NCBI GenBank assembly: GCA_027335685.1
Contig: DAHWHN010000006.1
Location: 1-41,303 of the forward strand
Reading direction: 5' to 3'
DNA length: 41,303 nucleotides
Source of the DNA: Acidimicrobiaceae bacterium
GTDB lineage: Bacteria; Actinomycetota; Acidimicrobiia; Acidimicrobiales; Bog-793
In this document: piece by piece, positions 8,583 to 17,270 of the stretch
How positions within the stretch are numbered: the first letter of the stretch is position 1
Layout of the letters: each line of letters begins with the position of its first letter
Notes under the pieces: model-generated
Told to the model about the DNA's origin: nothing
Database searches by the model: none
Seen by the model: the letters and a program-made list of their open reading frames with translations, nothing else
Translations under genes and position numbers: made by a program

Positions 8583-9236
8583 GTGGTGACCGAGCTGGGC
8601 CTGCGCAACGACGTGTACCGACGGCCCCTGGCGACCGCGCTCGAGCGGCTCGGTGTCGGGCCGGGATGGCGCTGCGCCGACGTCGGGGCCGGTGCGGGGG
8701 ATGTCTCTGTCGCGCTCGCCGAGGTGGTCGGACCGGCGGGCCGCATCTTCGCCGTCGACAGCGATCCGCTCGCGCGCGACGAGGTCGCAGCCGCCGCGGC
8801 TGCGGCGGCCAGAGCCCAGGTCGTCGCCGTCACCCAGGCAGGAGAGGACCTCCTCCTGCCCGAGCTGGTCGACCTCGCCTTCTGCAGGTTCCTGCTCATG
8901 CACGTCCACGAGCCGGCGATCGTGCTCGCCCGGATGGGGCGCGCGACGCGCCCGGGCGGCTTCGTCGTCGCGCAGGAGCCCGTGACGACGGCGGGGCGTA
9001 TCGACGGCACGCCGATGTCCATGCCGGGGGCCCGGCATCCCGACGTCGGGGCGCTCCTGCCCGCGCTCGTGCGCGACGCGGGGCTCGAGCTCGTCGACGC
9101 GTGGGCCGAGGCGCCGGCGGGAGCAGGTCCGGGACCCGTCTCCGCCTATCTGGCCTCCCTGACGGGCGTCGACCCCGGCGACGACCCCGTCGTCCTGCCT
9201 CCGCTCGTCACGGTGATCGCGCGCCGTCCGGGCTGA
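8583..9236 (+). CDS. Class I SAM-dependent methyltransferase
   Basis: 217 residues. A Rossmann-type methyltransferase fold is indicated by motif I CADVGAGAGDVSVALAE (about residues 29-45), an acidic residue after the second strand (IFAVDSD), a motif-II-like segment ending in FCRFLLMHV and motif III RPGGFVVAQEP. The overall layout resembles UbiE/Coq5-like and other small-molecule methyltransferases; the substrate cannot be told from sequence. Two adjacent GTG codons (8583, 8586) open the frame; the upstream TAGGCT element favours 8586. The last 29 bases overlap the 3' end of the convergent flippase gene. No neighbour gives a clear pathway. Confidence 0.85.
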   Translation: MVTELGLRNDVYRRPLATALERLGVGPGWRCADVGAGAGDVSVALAEVVGPAGRIFAVDSDPLARDEVAAAAAAAARAQVVAVTQAGEDLLLPELVDLAFCRFLLMHVHEPAIVLARMGRATRPGGFVVAQEPVTTAGRIDGTPMSMPGARHPDVGALLPALVRDAGLELVDAWAEAPAGAGPGPVSAYLASLTGVDPGDDPVVLPPLVTVIARRPG

Positions 9237-10521
9237 CCACCGGCGCCGCGATCCGGCGACCGCGGCGCGACGCGACCGGCGCCGCATGCCGCTCGAGCCA
9301 GACCGACGTGGCCGCGAGCGCGGCGAGAAGGGCACCAGATGCCGCCAGCGCGTCGAGCGCGACGCTCGTCGTCGACCCGTGGGCGACGACGACGGCGGCG
9401 ACAAGGGCTCCTGCACCTGCCCACGGGAGGAGCACCGCTGCGCTGCGGTGCGCGAGGTGATGGCTCACGAGGTAGGACGAGATCCCGAGCAAGGCGTAGG
9501 AGATCGACAGGACGCGCAGCGCCACCGTCGCCCCCGCGTACCGGTGGCCGAACACGACGAGCACGACGAGCGGGGCGGCGGCGCAGAGCACGCCGGCCGT
9601 GCCGAGCGCGAGAGCTGCGACCTCGGCGAGGCCGACCCGGAAGGCCCGGCCGTCCCTCGAGCTCGCTCCTCGCGCGACGTCGGGGAAGATCGACGTCGCG
9701 GCGGCCGCCGACACGAAGTACGCGATGCTCCCACCCGCCGACGCCGCGGCGTAGTACCCGGACGCCTGCGGGCTGAGCCAGTGCCGGGCGGCGACGGTGT
9801 CGATGCTCATCAACGAGAGCAGGCCCGTGAAGCCGAGGACGGAGAGCCCCACCTCGCGTACCTGCAACGGAGCGCTGCGCGCACCGGGCCTGCTCGCGGC
9901 GAGCACGAGGGCGAGCAGCACGAGAGCGGTCGCCACCTCCCCGAGCGCCGCGCCGGCGAGCGGCCCGACGATACCCGGTCGCAGCGCGACCCACACCCAG
10001 CCCACCGCGAGCCGGAGCGCGGCGCCCCCTGCCGCCGCGAGCCCGACCCACGCGTACCGCCTCTCGCCGACGAGGGCGCCTCGTGGAACCCCTTCGAGCA
10101 GGATCGCACCGAGGTAGGCGCCGCAGAGCGCGACGGCCCAGTCGCCCGACAGGTGCAGGAGCGGGTCAAGCACCGGCACGAGGACGAGGGCGGCGCAGAC
10201 GAGCGCCGCGGCCCCGCCTGCGGCGAGCAGGATGGGGCGACCGAGACGGAGCGCTCCTGCGGGCGCGACGGCGACCTGCCGGGTGACGGCCGACTGCACC
10301 GCGGAGAGCGGGACAGCGAGCAGGGTCGCGAGCGCGAGCACGGAGCCGACCGCTCCGTAGCTCGAGCGCCCGAGAAGGCGCGAGAAGACGGCGTTCGCGG
10401 CAAAGCTCAGGACGCTGACGCTGAGCAGCCCGGCCGTGAGCACGTGGCGACCCCGTCCCTCCACCGAGAGGTCGGCCGAGCCGTCCGCGCCGTCGCGCGC
10501 CGGCCGCCGGCGCGTCGTCAC
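9208..10521 (-). CDS. Wzx-like MOP-superfamily flippase
   Basis: 437-residue integral membrane protein with about twelve hydrophobic helices from residue 30 to 405, a short charged N-terminus and an Arg-rich tail. Early residues (SVSVLSFAANAVFSRLLGRSSYGAVGSVLAL) follow the polysaccharide-biosynthesis (PST/MATE-like) exporter pattern, and SIDTVAARHWLSPQASGYYAAASAG matches the start of the second half of these pseudo-symmetric proteins. Proteins of this family flip lipid-linked oligosaccharides across the membrane. It is coupled to the upstream membrane GT2 by an ATGA overlap (10518-10521), supporting a shared role in glycan export. The 3' end overlaps the convergent methyltransferase by 29 bp. 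Confidence 0.85.
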   Translation of the reverse strand: MTTRRRPARDGADGSADLSVEGRGRHVLTAGLLSVSVLSFAANAVFSRLLGRSSYGAVGSVLALATLLAVPLSAVQSAVTRQVAVAPAGALRLGRPILLAAGGAAALVCAALVLVPVLDPLLHLSGDWAVALCGAYLGAILLEGVPRGALVGERRYAWVGLAAAGGAALRLAVGWVWVALRPGIVGPLAGAALGEVATALVLLALVLAASRPGARSAPLQVREVGLSVLGFTGLLSLMSIDTVAARHWLSPQASGYYAAASAGGSIAYFVSAAAATSIFPDVARGASSRDGRAFRVGLAEVAALALGTAGVLCAAAPLVVLVVFGHRYAGATVALRVLSISYALLGISSYLVSHHLAHRSAAVLLPWAGAGALVAAVVVAHGSTTSVALDALAASGALLAALAATSVWLERHAAPVASRRGRRIAAPVVSPDGARSP

Positions 10522-11810
10522 GAGCGCCGGGGCGGTCTCTCGAGCACCGTGGCCGAGCCGGCTGCCGAGCGCGCTCGGGAGCTGTCGCCGATCTGGTCGT
10601 GCCGACCTCGCGTGTCACGGCCCTGGGTGTCGCGGCTGTCCTCGTCGTCCGGGCTGCCGATCGCCCCGCGCTCGACGATCGGGTAGATGAGGCCGAAGCC
10701 GGCGAGCGACGCCCCGTCGACGACGAGCGACTGCGCGAGCGCGGCGAGCGGGATCGCCCGCGAGAAGGTGTGGTTCGTGTGGATCCAGAGCACGAACAAC
10801 ACGGCGTCGATCGCGATCCCCGCAGCCGCCGCGACGAAGCCGGTGGTGAGGCAGGCCGCCGGGAGCGACGCCCGCGCGTGGCCGCGCCGACGCCGGACCC
10901 GACCGGTGAGGGCGCGCTGGCGCTCGGAGAGGACGAACCCGGCGACGAGCGCCTGGACGCCGAGGATCAGGGCGATGCCGGAGATGAAGCTCGGCTGCCA
11001 GCGAAGCGAGCCGACGGCGAGCCCCGCAGGGTCGACGAGCCCGACGACCTCGAGGCCCGCACCGATCGCCAAGAGCACGAGCCCCGGAGCGACGAGCATG
11101 AGGTGGGGCGCGAGCAGCAGGATCTGACGGACGTGGCGCCAGCCGTCGGAGAACGTGTTGAGCTTCGAGGTGCCCGTGCGTTCCCGGTAGCCCGTGCTCG
11201 TCTCCGTGACCCTGAGGCGCGCCCGCCCCGCCAGGATGAGCATCTCCGACGCGAACTCCATGCCGGTCGAGCGCAGCCCGAGGGACAGGATCGCCTCGCG
11301 GCGAAAGGCGCGGTAGCCCGACTGGCTGTCGGTCACCGTGAGACCTGCCGCCGCCCGCCGGACGAGCATCGTGAGGATCGGCGTGCCGACCCGCCGGTGG
11401 AGGAACGGCATCGTCGAGCTCGGTGCCTCGCTCAGTCGCTCGCCGACGACGATGTCCGCCTCACCGTCCGCGATCGGCCCGACGAGGCGGGCGATCTTCG
11501 ACAGGTCGTAGGTGAGGTCCGCGTCGGCCATCACGACGATCTCGCCGTCGGCGGCCTCGATCCCGGTACGGAGAGCCCGGCCGTAGCCGGGCCGCTCCTC
11601 GTGCACCACCCGAGCTCCGTGGGCCTTCGCGACCTCGACGGAGCGGTCCGTCGAGTTGTTGTCGACGACGAGCACCTCGCCTCGGTACCCCGCGAGCTCG
11701 AGTGCGGCAAGGGCCTCGTCGACGCACTCGCCGACCGAGTCCTCCTCGTCGAGGCACGGCAGCACGACGGTCACGAGCACGGGATCGACGGCGATCGCCT
11801 CGAGGCTCAC
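10518..11810 (-). CDS. Membrane-anchored GT2 glycosyltransferase (DPM/DPG synthase-like)
   Basis: 430 residues. The N-terminal GT-A domain (about residues 10-225) has VTVVLPCLDEEDSVGECV, VVDNNSTDRS and the metal-binding DAD in VVMADADLTYD (residues 96-98), the layout of dolichyl/polyprenyl-phosphate hexose synthases. The C-terminal half has about four membrane helices and ends in a charged tail. Such enzymes transfer a sugar from a nucleotide donor to polyprenyl phosphate at the inner face of the membrane. That product could supply GT-C enzymes such as the nearby membrane paralogs (inference). GTG 11810 has GGAG ten bases upstream. It is followed by the flippase with an ATGA overlap and is divergent from the GT4 gene at 11901. 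Confidence 0.88.
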   Translation of the reverse strand: MSLEAIAVDPVLVTVVLPCLDEEDSVGECVDEALAALELAGYRGEVLVVDNNSTDRSVEVAKAHGARVVHEERPGYGRALRTGIEAADGEIVVMADADLTYDLSKIARLVGPIADGEADIVVGERLSEAPSSTMPFLHRRVGTPILTMLVRRAAAGLTVTDSQSGYRAFRREAILSLGLRSTGMEFASEMLILAGRARLRVTETSTGYRERTGTSKLNTFSDGWRHVRQILLLAPHLMLVAPGLVLLAIGAGLEVVGLVDPAGLAVGSLRWQPSFISGIALILGVQALVAGFVLSERQRALTGRVRRRRGHARASLPAACLTTGFVAAAAGIAIDAVLFVLWIHTNHTFSRAIPLAALAQSLVVDGASLAGFGLIYPIVERGAIGSPDDEDSRDTQGRDTRGRHDQIGDSSRARSAAGSATVLERPPRRS

Positions 11811-11859
11811 GAGACGCGGGCTCCTGGCTCGGCGACGGGCGCAAGACGCAGCACTTGGC

Positions 11860-11866
11860 TAGACTA
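11860..11866. promoter_or_regulatory. Overlapping bidirectional -10 elements (TAGACTA)
   Basis: The seven bases TAGACTA read TAGACT on the plus strand (11860-11865) and TAGTCT on the minus strand (11866-11861), both matching TAnnnT. They lie between the divergent GT2 (minus) and GT4 (plus) genes in a 90-bp gap. The patch ttggctagactagtttga is clearly less GC-rich than its surroundings. Confidence 0.45.
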
Positions 11867-11900
11867 GTTTGACGAGCACCTCGGCGGGCACCGCCGGCTC

Positions 11901-13118
11901 GTGGCACCCGTGCGCCGAGGACCGGTCCACTATCGTGGGGCGATACGCACAGACCCGCTCCGCCTCCTCGAGACCCCGCCGCGCTACCCCCCGTTCACCG
12001 GGGGTGTGGAAAATGTCGCACAGGCCGTGTGCACGCGGCTCGTCACCGGAGGCGACGACGTGCTCGTGATCTGCGCAGACGAGCCGCGGGGCGCGAGCGA
12101 CGCGGGCGACGGCGTGCCGGTCCGTCGTCTGCCCTGGCGCGTCAAGCTCGCGAACACCAACATCACGCCCGGCCTGCCGCTCGCGCTGGTGCGCGAGCCG
12201 TGGGACGTCGTCCACACGCACCTGCCGACGCCATGGTCCGCGGACCTGTCGGTCTACGCGGCCCGCATCCTCGGTCGAGGATCGGTCCTGTCCTTCTACA
12301 ACGCAACGGTCGGGGACGGCTGGGCGGGCCTGCTCGCGCGGGTCTACAACGCGACGGCCTTCCGCTGGACGCTGCGGCTCGCGGACCGCGTCGTCGTCGT
12401 GTCGGACCGGTGGCACGACGAGCTGCTCGAGCTCGAGCCCACTCTCGCCCCCCGCCTCGTCGTCATCCCGACCGGCGTCGACCTCGAGCGCTTCCGGCCC
12501 GGACGACGCGGCGACGGGCGGCAGCTGCTCTTCGTCGGGGTCCTCGACCGGTACCACCGCTACAAAGGGCTCGACGTCCTGCTCGACGCGCTCCACGAGG
12601 TACGCGAGCCGTTCGAGCTGACCGTCGTCGGCGACGGCGGGCTGCGGCCGGAGTACGAACGGCAGGCAGCGCAGCTCGGTCTCGGCGGGCGCGTGCACTT
12701 CGTCGGGCGCCTCGACGACGACGCGCTCGCCGCCCGGTACGGCGAATCGGACGTCTACATCCTCCCGTCGGACTTCGCGCGCCAAGAAGGCGGCTTCACC
12801 CTGACCGCCCTCGAGGCGATGGCGAGCGGCCTGCCGGTCGTCCTCGCCGACGGCGCCGGTCAGGTCGCCGCCGAGGCCGAGCAGGCCGGTGCCGGGCTGC
12901 GCGTCCCCGCCGGCGACGTCGGCAGGCTCGCGGCGGCGATCACGCAGCTGCTCGTCGACCCGCACGGGCGCGCGGCGATGGCGCAGGCAGCGCGGAGCTT
13001 CGTCGAGCGCCGGCACTCCTGGGACGACATCGCCGGGCGTCGGCGCGCCCTCTACGCGGAGGTCGCCGAGATCGCGCGCCTCCGGCGCCGCGCGCGACCG
13101 TGGCGCCGGGAGCCGTGA
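11901..13118 (+). CDS. GT4 glycosyltransferase
   Basis: 405-residue GT-B fold enzyme of family GT4. The N-terminal domain shows the glycine-rich acceptor loop YPPFTGGVENVAQAV and VVHTHLPTPW; the C-terminal domain has LLFVGVLDRYHRYKGLDVLLDAL, VVGDGG and the nucleotide-sugar motif EGGFTLTALEAMASGLPVV (E-X7-E type). It probably adds a hexose or mannose-like sugar to a growing surface glycan in the cytoplasm. GTG 11901 opens the frame but the true start may be GTG 11910 or later, since the homology begins at about residue 22. It leads a three-gene plus-strand run with GTGA couplings: the next gene starts at 13115 inside this stop codon. Confidence 0.88.
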   Translation: MAPVRRGPVHYRGAIRTDPLRLLETPPRYPPFTGGVENVAQAVCTRLVTGGDDVLVICADEPRGASDAGDGVPVRRLPWRVKLANTNITPGLPLALVREPWDVVHTHLPTPWSADLSVYAARILGRGSVLSFYNATVGDGWAGLLARVYNATAFRWTLRLADRVVVVSDRWHDELLELEPTLAPRLVVIPTGVDLERFRPGRRGDGRQLLFVGVLDRYHRYKGLDVLLDALHEVREPFELTVVGDGGLRPEYERQAAQLGLGGRVHFVGRLDDDALAARYGESDVYILPSDFARQEGGFTLTALEAMASGLPVVLADGAGQVAAEAEQAGAGLRVPAGDVGRLAAAITQLLVDPHGRAAMAQAARSFVERRHSWDDIAGRRRALYAEVAEIARLRRRARPWRREP

Positions 13119-14038
13119 GTGACGGCCCGCGCGTCCGGGTCGCCGCGGTGGTCGTGGCGTGGCGCGAGCTCGGGGCCACCCTCGAGGCAGTGGAGAGCCT
13201 GCTCGCATCGACGACTGCGTTCGAGCCGATCGTGTGCGTCGCGCAGGACTACGATCCCGAGGACCTGAGGACCCTCGAGCACGCGCTCGCCGGGCACGAG
13301 GTGATCGCGCTCGAGGACAACATCGGTTTCGCCGCTGCGGTGAACCTCGCCGTGGGCCGCGCCCTCGCCTGCGGTGCCGACTGGGTGCTCCTGCTCAACA
13401 ACGACGCGACGATCGACCCGTCCTGCGTCGAGCGCTGCCTCGCCGAGGCGTCGCGCCATCAGCGCGTCGCCGCCGTCGGACCCGCGATCGCCTACGCGCA
13501 CGACCCCTCTCGGCTGTGGTTCGCCGGTGCCGCGCAGAGCCGCTGGTTGGCCGTCGTCTGGCACCGCGGCCACTTCGCGCGCCCGGGCAGGCTCCCCCCG
13601 AGTGCCGACAGCGACTACATCCCCGGCTGCTGCGTCCTTGTCGCCGCGTCGGCGTGGCGTGACGTGGGTCCGCTGCGCGAGGACTTCTTCATGTACTACG
13701 AGGACGCCGAGTGGGGCGAGCGCGCGCGGGCCCGGGGCTGGCGACTCCGGTACCTCGGCGAGATGCTCTGCCTGCACGCGATGGCGCTGTCGTCGGGGCA
13801 GCAGGGCAGCAGGCTGCTCGCCGAGTCCGCTGCCTACTACCTCGAGCGCAACCCGCTCCGCTACGCCCGGGAGACGCGCCGGGTCCTCTTGCGCCTCAGC
13901 CGGACCGCCGGCGTGCTCACCGTGTGGACCGGCTACAACCTCACCCGGGTCCGGCCGTCGCAATGGCCGACCGTCGGGCGCGCCGTCGCGCAGGGGCTCC
14001 GCGACGGCTGGAACGGCACGATGGGGCGCCGCCCGTGA
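13115..14038 (+). CDS. GT2 glycosyltransferase (rhamnosyltransferase-like)
   Basis: 307 residues, GT-A fold. Motifs: VRVAAVVVAWRELGATLEAVESLL at the start, DNIGFAAAVNLAVGRAL, the metal-binding NND in LLLNNDATIDPSCVE, PGCCVLVAASAWRDVGPLREDFFMYYEDAEWGERARARGW (the acceptor/base region with conserved EDxEW). This is the layout of WbbL/rhamnosyltransferase-like GT2 enzymes, in keeping with the RmlC gene nearby, but the sugar is inferred. No membrane segment is obvious. GTG 13115 overlaps the preceding GT4 stop (GTGA), and its own stop overlaps the next GT4 start, so the three genes are translated as a unit. Confidence 0.88.
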   Translation: MSDGPRVRVAAVVVAWRELGATLEAVESLLASTTAFEPIVCVAQDYDPEDLRTLEHALAGHEVIALEDNIGFAAAVNLAVGRALACGADWVLLLNNDATIDPSCVERCLAEASRHQRVAAVGPAIAYAHDPSRLWFAGAAQSRWLAVVWHRGHFARPGRLPPSADSDYIPGCCVLVAASAWRDVGPLREDFFMYYEDAEWGERARARGWRLRYLGEMLCLHAMALSSGQQGSRLLAESAAYYLERNPLRYARETRRVLLRLSRTAGVLTVWTGYNLTRVRPSQWPTVGRAVAQGLRDGWNGTMGRRP

Positions 14039-15276
14039 CGGGGCCGGCCAGTGCGCCCCGCGAGGGTGAGCCCCGCGACGGTGCGCCCCACGAGGGTGCG
14101 CCCCTCGAGGGAGCGCACTGCGTCGTGGCCTACGACTGCCTGTTCCCCTGGACCATCGGCGGGGCGGAGCGGTGGTACCGGTCGCTCGCGGAGCAGCTCG
14201 TGTCGTCCGGGGCGCGCGTCACCTACCTCACCCGCGTCCAGTGGGACGGCGATCCCCCCGCGATCCCCGGCGTCGACGTCGTCGCCGTCCAGCAGCGGTG
14301 CGAGCTGTACCTTCCCGACGGGACACGCAAGACGGGGCCGCCGTTGCGCTTCGGTGTCGGCGTGTTCTCCTGGCTCGGACGCCACAGGGGCGACGTCGAC
14401 TCGGTCCACGTCGCGAACTTCCCCTACTTCTCGCTCCTCGGTGCGCGCCTCGCTCTGCTCGGTACGGCGACTCCGCTCGTCGCCGACTGGTTCGAGGTCT
14501 GGCCCGCGACCTTCTGGCGCCGCTACGCGGGAACCGTCGCCGGGACGGTCGGAGCCGCCGTCCAGGAGGTCTGCCTCGCGGCCTCACCCCACGCGCTCGT
14601 GTTCTGGGAGCACACTGCCCGCCGCATCCGGGCGCACCGCCTCCATGGCGAGCTCACGGTCCTTCCCGGCCTGCTTCCGAGTCGAGAGGTCAACCCGGCG
14701 GCGCAGCTCGGCACCCCGGCGCGTCCCGTCGCGCTCTTCGCCGGGCGCCATGTGAAGGACAAGGGCGTCCGCCAGCTCGCCGAGGCGCTCCGCGTGGCCC
14801 GGTGCGACGTCCCGTCCCTCGAGATGGTCATCGCCGGCGAGGGACCCGAGACCGATCTGATCGAGAGCGAGCTCACCCGGCTCGGGGTCCGGGAAGCCGC
14901 TGCGCTGACCGGCAAGGTGTCCGACGACGAGCTGGAGCGCCTCGTCGCGCACGCGTCGTGCGTCCTCGTCGCGTCGGTGCGGGAGGGCTACGGGCTCATG
15001 GCCGTCGAGGCGGCGGCGCTCGGCACGCCCGCCGTCGTCGCCGCCCACCCCGAGAACGCGGCGGTCGGCCACGTCGTCGACGGCGTCAACGGGTTCGTCG
15101 TGGAGCCCACCGCGTCCGGCCTCGCACGCGGCATCGTCCGCTGCGTCGAGGGCGGCGCGGCGCTGCGCGCGTCGACCGCGCAGTGGTACGCAGCGCACGC
15201 ACCGTCGATGAGCATGGCGAGCTCGGCGCGTGCCGTCGTCGAGCTCTACCGGCGGCTGGGAGTCGCCGGGCGCTGA
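14035..15276 (+). CDS. GT4 glycosyltransferase with repetitive N-terminus
   Basis: 413-residue GT-B enzyme. Residues 1-25 are low-complexity, made from an imperfect 15-bp tandem repeat coding for (E/D)GxPxx units (14051-14115), and precede the true fold, which starts CVVAYDCLFPWTIGGAERWYRSLAEQL. The C-terminal donor domain has ALFAGRHVKDKGVRQLAEAL, MVIAGEGPE and REGYGLMAVEAAALGTPAVVA (E-X7-E). It is likely a cytoplasmic transferase in surface-glycan assembly. GTG 14035 is within the GTGA overlap with the GT2 stop. It ends only 3 bp from the 3' end of the convergent membrane paralog. Confidence 0.87.
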   Translation: MTGPASAPREGEPRDGAPHEGAPLEGAHCVVAYDCLFPWTIGGAERWYRSLAEQLVSSGARVTYLTRVQWDGDPPAIPGVDVVAVQQRCELYLPDGTRKTGPPLRFGVGVFSWLGRHRGDVDSVHVANFPYFSLLGARLALLGTATPLVADWFEVWPATFWRRYAGTVAGTVGAAVQEVCLAASPHALVFWEHTARRIRAHRLHGELTVLPGLLPSREVNPAAQLGTPARPVALFAGRHVKDKGVRQLAEALRVARCDVPSLEMVIAGEGPETDLIESELTRLGVREAAALTGKVSDDELERLVAHASCVLVASVREGYGLMAVEAAALGTPAVVAAHPENAAVGHVVDGVNGFVVEPTASGLARGIVRCVEGGAALRASTAQWYAAHAPSMSMASSARAVVELYRRLGVAGR

Positions 15277-15279
15277 CGC

Positions 15280-17028
15280 TCAGCGCGGACCGAACCTGCA
15301 GAACGTCACCGGTTCGAACCCGGCACCGATGTGGGCCGCCTCGACGTCGCAGGCACGGGCGACGAGCCCGGGTGCGCCGAGCCGGGCGAGGTAGCGCGAC
15401 GTCCCCTTCGGCGTCGAGAGCCCGTGCCGGGGCGGCACGTCGACGAACACGACGTCGATGTCGCCTCCGTCACGGCGCACGCGTGCAAGCGCCCGGTGGA
15501 CGAGCACGCGGTTGGCCGGCGTGAGGAGGTTCCCGATGCCGCCGATCGCGACGAGGCGCTGCGGGAGCTGGGGGAACAAAAAGCCCATCGGCTGGCCACC
15601 GACCTCGACGACTGCGTCGGTCTTGTCGTTGTCGAGCACGTGGGGGAGCTGGAGGCTGAAGTACCGGCTCCCGAACGGCACCCGCAGCCAGTAGTTCCCC
15701 GGCCACGCGGTGGCGGCGCAGAGCGCGCAGACGACAAGGACCGTCGGTACCAGCCCGCCCGCAGCTCGGGCGCGCCACGGTGACGTCGCGGGGGCGAGCG
15801 CGGCGAGGCGGCGGAGGACGGCGACGATCACGACCGGCGAGAGCACCTCGAGCGGCAGGACGTAGCGGTAGATGCTGAAGACCTTCATCCAGACGGCCAA
15901 CGAGACGGCGAAGGTCACGATGAGGTAGCGGTCCGCGTCCGCGTCCCGGGTCGTGCCCGTCTCGGCTGCGACCACCCGGGCGTCGTCGAGCGGCGACGCG
16001 GCGACGGCTCGCCGGCCGACGGCGCGCCAGAGCAGGCGGGCGGCGCCGGCGAGGACGAGGAAGCAGGCGAGGATGTACGCGAGGGGCAACGAGAGCTCGC
16101 GGAAGCGGATCTCGCCGACCAAGAGAGGGTGCGCGACCCACCGGAGCGGGAAGCTCAGGCCCGCGAGCACCGATCGCGGGCCGTACCCTCCCCCGGCGAG
16201 CCGGGGCTTCGGGACGTACGGCGAGTGGAAGATGCCGAACGACGCCTGCGTGAAGGCGATGGGGTCCCCGTAGTGCACCCAGAGGAACCAGCTCCAGTAG
16301 CCCGAGGTCGCAGCGACGCCGGCCACGCCACCGGCTGCGCCCGCTCCGAGGCGTTTTGCCCGATCCCGCAACGAGCCCCCGACGGCCACGAGCCCGACGA
16401 CGATCCCGACGGCCACCGGAAGCTCCGAGAGCTTGAGGCCTGCGCCCGCCCCGGCGAGGGCCCCGGCGAGGGCCCAGCGCCACAGCTCGCCGGGCGCCCC
16501 CCGCCTGTCGACCGCCTGGAGGGCGAGCAGGACCGCGCCGACGAGGGGAACCGCGACGATCGTGTCGCCCATCGAGTTGCCGATCTGCGCGGCGAACCCG
16601 CCTGCCACGGCCGCGGCGACGCCGGTCGCGAAGCCGACGACCCATGAGCGCGTGAGGCGGTGGGCCACGAGGACGACGAGCAGCGGACCGCAGCCTTGCA
16701 CCGCGCCGACGACGGCCGCTTCAAGCCGGGGGGGGCTGTGGCCGATCAAGAGATAGATCGGCACGTCGAGCAGCGGGTTGATGAGGGACTGCAGCTGCGC
16801 CGCGTAGACGTCCACGCCGAGGCGGTCGTGGAGGAACGCATAGGCGATGTAGTAGTGGTAGTTGAGCAGGTCGTAGTTCGCGTCCTGGCCGATCGCGAGC
16901 GCCGCGAGGGCGCAGCCGAGCGGGAACGCGAGGAGCAGCGCGCGCCGAAGCCCGGGCGCGTGGGCACGCGCACCTGCGCGCACGGCCCCTGGCACGCGAG
17001 CTCCCTGGTGCGTCCCGGTGCGCTTCAC
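15280..17028 (-). CDS. Polytopic GT-C-like membrane protein, paralog A
   Basis: 582 residues with roughly ten or more membrane helices and a C-terminal extracytoplasmic-looking domain of about 100 residues. It starts PLGCALAALAIGQDANYDLLNYHYYIAYAFL; an acidic motif just after the first helix (GQDAN.DLLNYH), followed by NPLLDVP and GNSMGDTIV, is the kind of layout seen in GT-C lipid-linked-sugar transferases. I do not recognise a named family, so function is inferred only. It is clearly homologous to the divergently transcribed gene at 17271-19223, sharing all these motifs and the ending AHIGAGFEPVTFCRFGP. GTG 17028 lacks a visible ribosome-binding site; the start may be slightly downstream. 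Confidence 0.78.
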   Translation of the reverse strand: MKRTGTHQGARVPGAVRAGARAHAPGLRRALLLAFPLGCALAALAIGQDANYDLLNYHYYIAYAFLHDRLGVDVYAAQLQSLINPLLDVPIYLLIGHSPPRLEAAVVGAVQGCGPLLVVLVAHRLTRSWVVGFATGVAAAVAGGFAAQIGNSMGDTIVAVPLVGAVLLALQAVDRRGAPGELWRWALAGALAGAGAGLKLSELPVAVGIVVGLVAVGGSLRDRAKRLGAGAAGGVAGVAATSGYWSWFLWVHYGDPIAFTQASFGIFHSPYVPKPRLAGGGYGPRSVLAGLSFPLRWVAHPLLVGEIRFRELSLPLAYILACFLVLAGAARLLWRAVGRRAVAASPLDDARVVAAETGTTRDADADRYLIVTFAVSLAVWMKVFSIYRYVLPLEVLSPVVIVAVLRRLAALAPATSPWRARAAGGLVPTVLVVCALCAATAWPGNYWLRVPFGSRYFSLQLPHVLDNDKTDAVVEVGGQPMGFLFPQLPQRLVAIGGIGNLLTPANRVLVHRALARVRRDGGDIDVVFVDVPPRHGLSTPKGTSRYLARLGAPGLVARACDVEAAHIGAGFEPVTFCRFGPR

Positions 17029-17270
17029 GTGTACGTCGAACGGCTGGCTACGGCGCGTCCCTTTCGAGTCGCGTGCCGGACGAGCAAGTCACCGGCGTGC
17101 CCGAGTGCCTGGACGAGCACTCGGTCAGATCGCATTTGTCAATTGTGTTACGAACGTAGCACGGACCCGATCGCGACGTCGCAGCAGCAGAGCGGCGGCG
17201 GCGGCGGCGGAGCAACTACCGTGCCAGGACCAGCGCGTGCGTCACGACCGGCGCACGGACAGGAGGCTCG
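17029..17270. promoter_or_regulatory. Intergenic region between divergent membrane paralogs
   Basis: 242 bp without a gene. It holds an AT-rich island around 17136-17160 (tttgtcaattgtgttacg) with the palindrome CAATTG and the inverted repeat TACG-AA-CGTA. Minus-strand TTGACA here is a perfect -35 hexamer, but no good -10 lies 17 bp away. A (CGG)n run is at about 17191-17208. AGGAGG lies just before ATG 17271. It probably carries the promoters of both genes. Confidence 0.4.

Noticed and set aside
15306-15330. tRNA T-loop-like sequence (GGTTCGAACCC)
   Set aside because: It lies in the coding sequence of the membrane paralog (GFEPVT on the minus strand) and there is no acceptor stem, anticodon arm or D arm around it.
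17191-17208. (CGG)n run as a functional regulatory repeat
   Set aside because: Only about six units and typical of local base composition; nothing links it to a promoter element.
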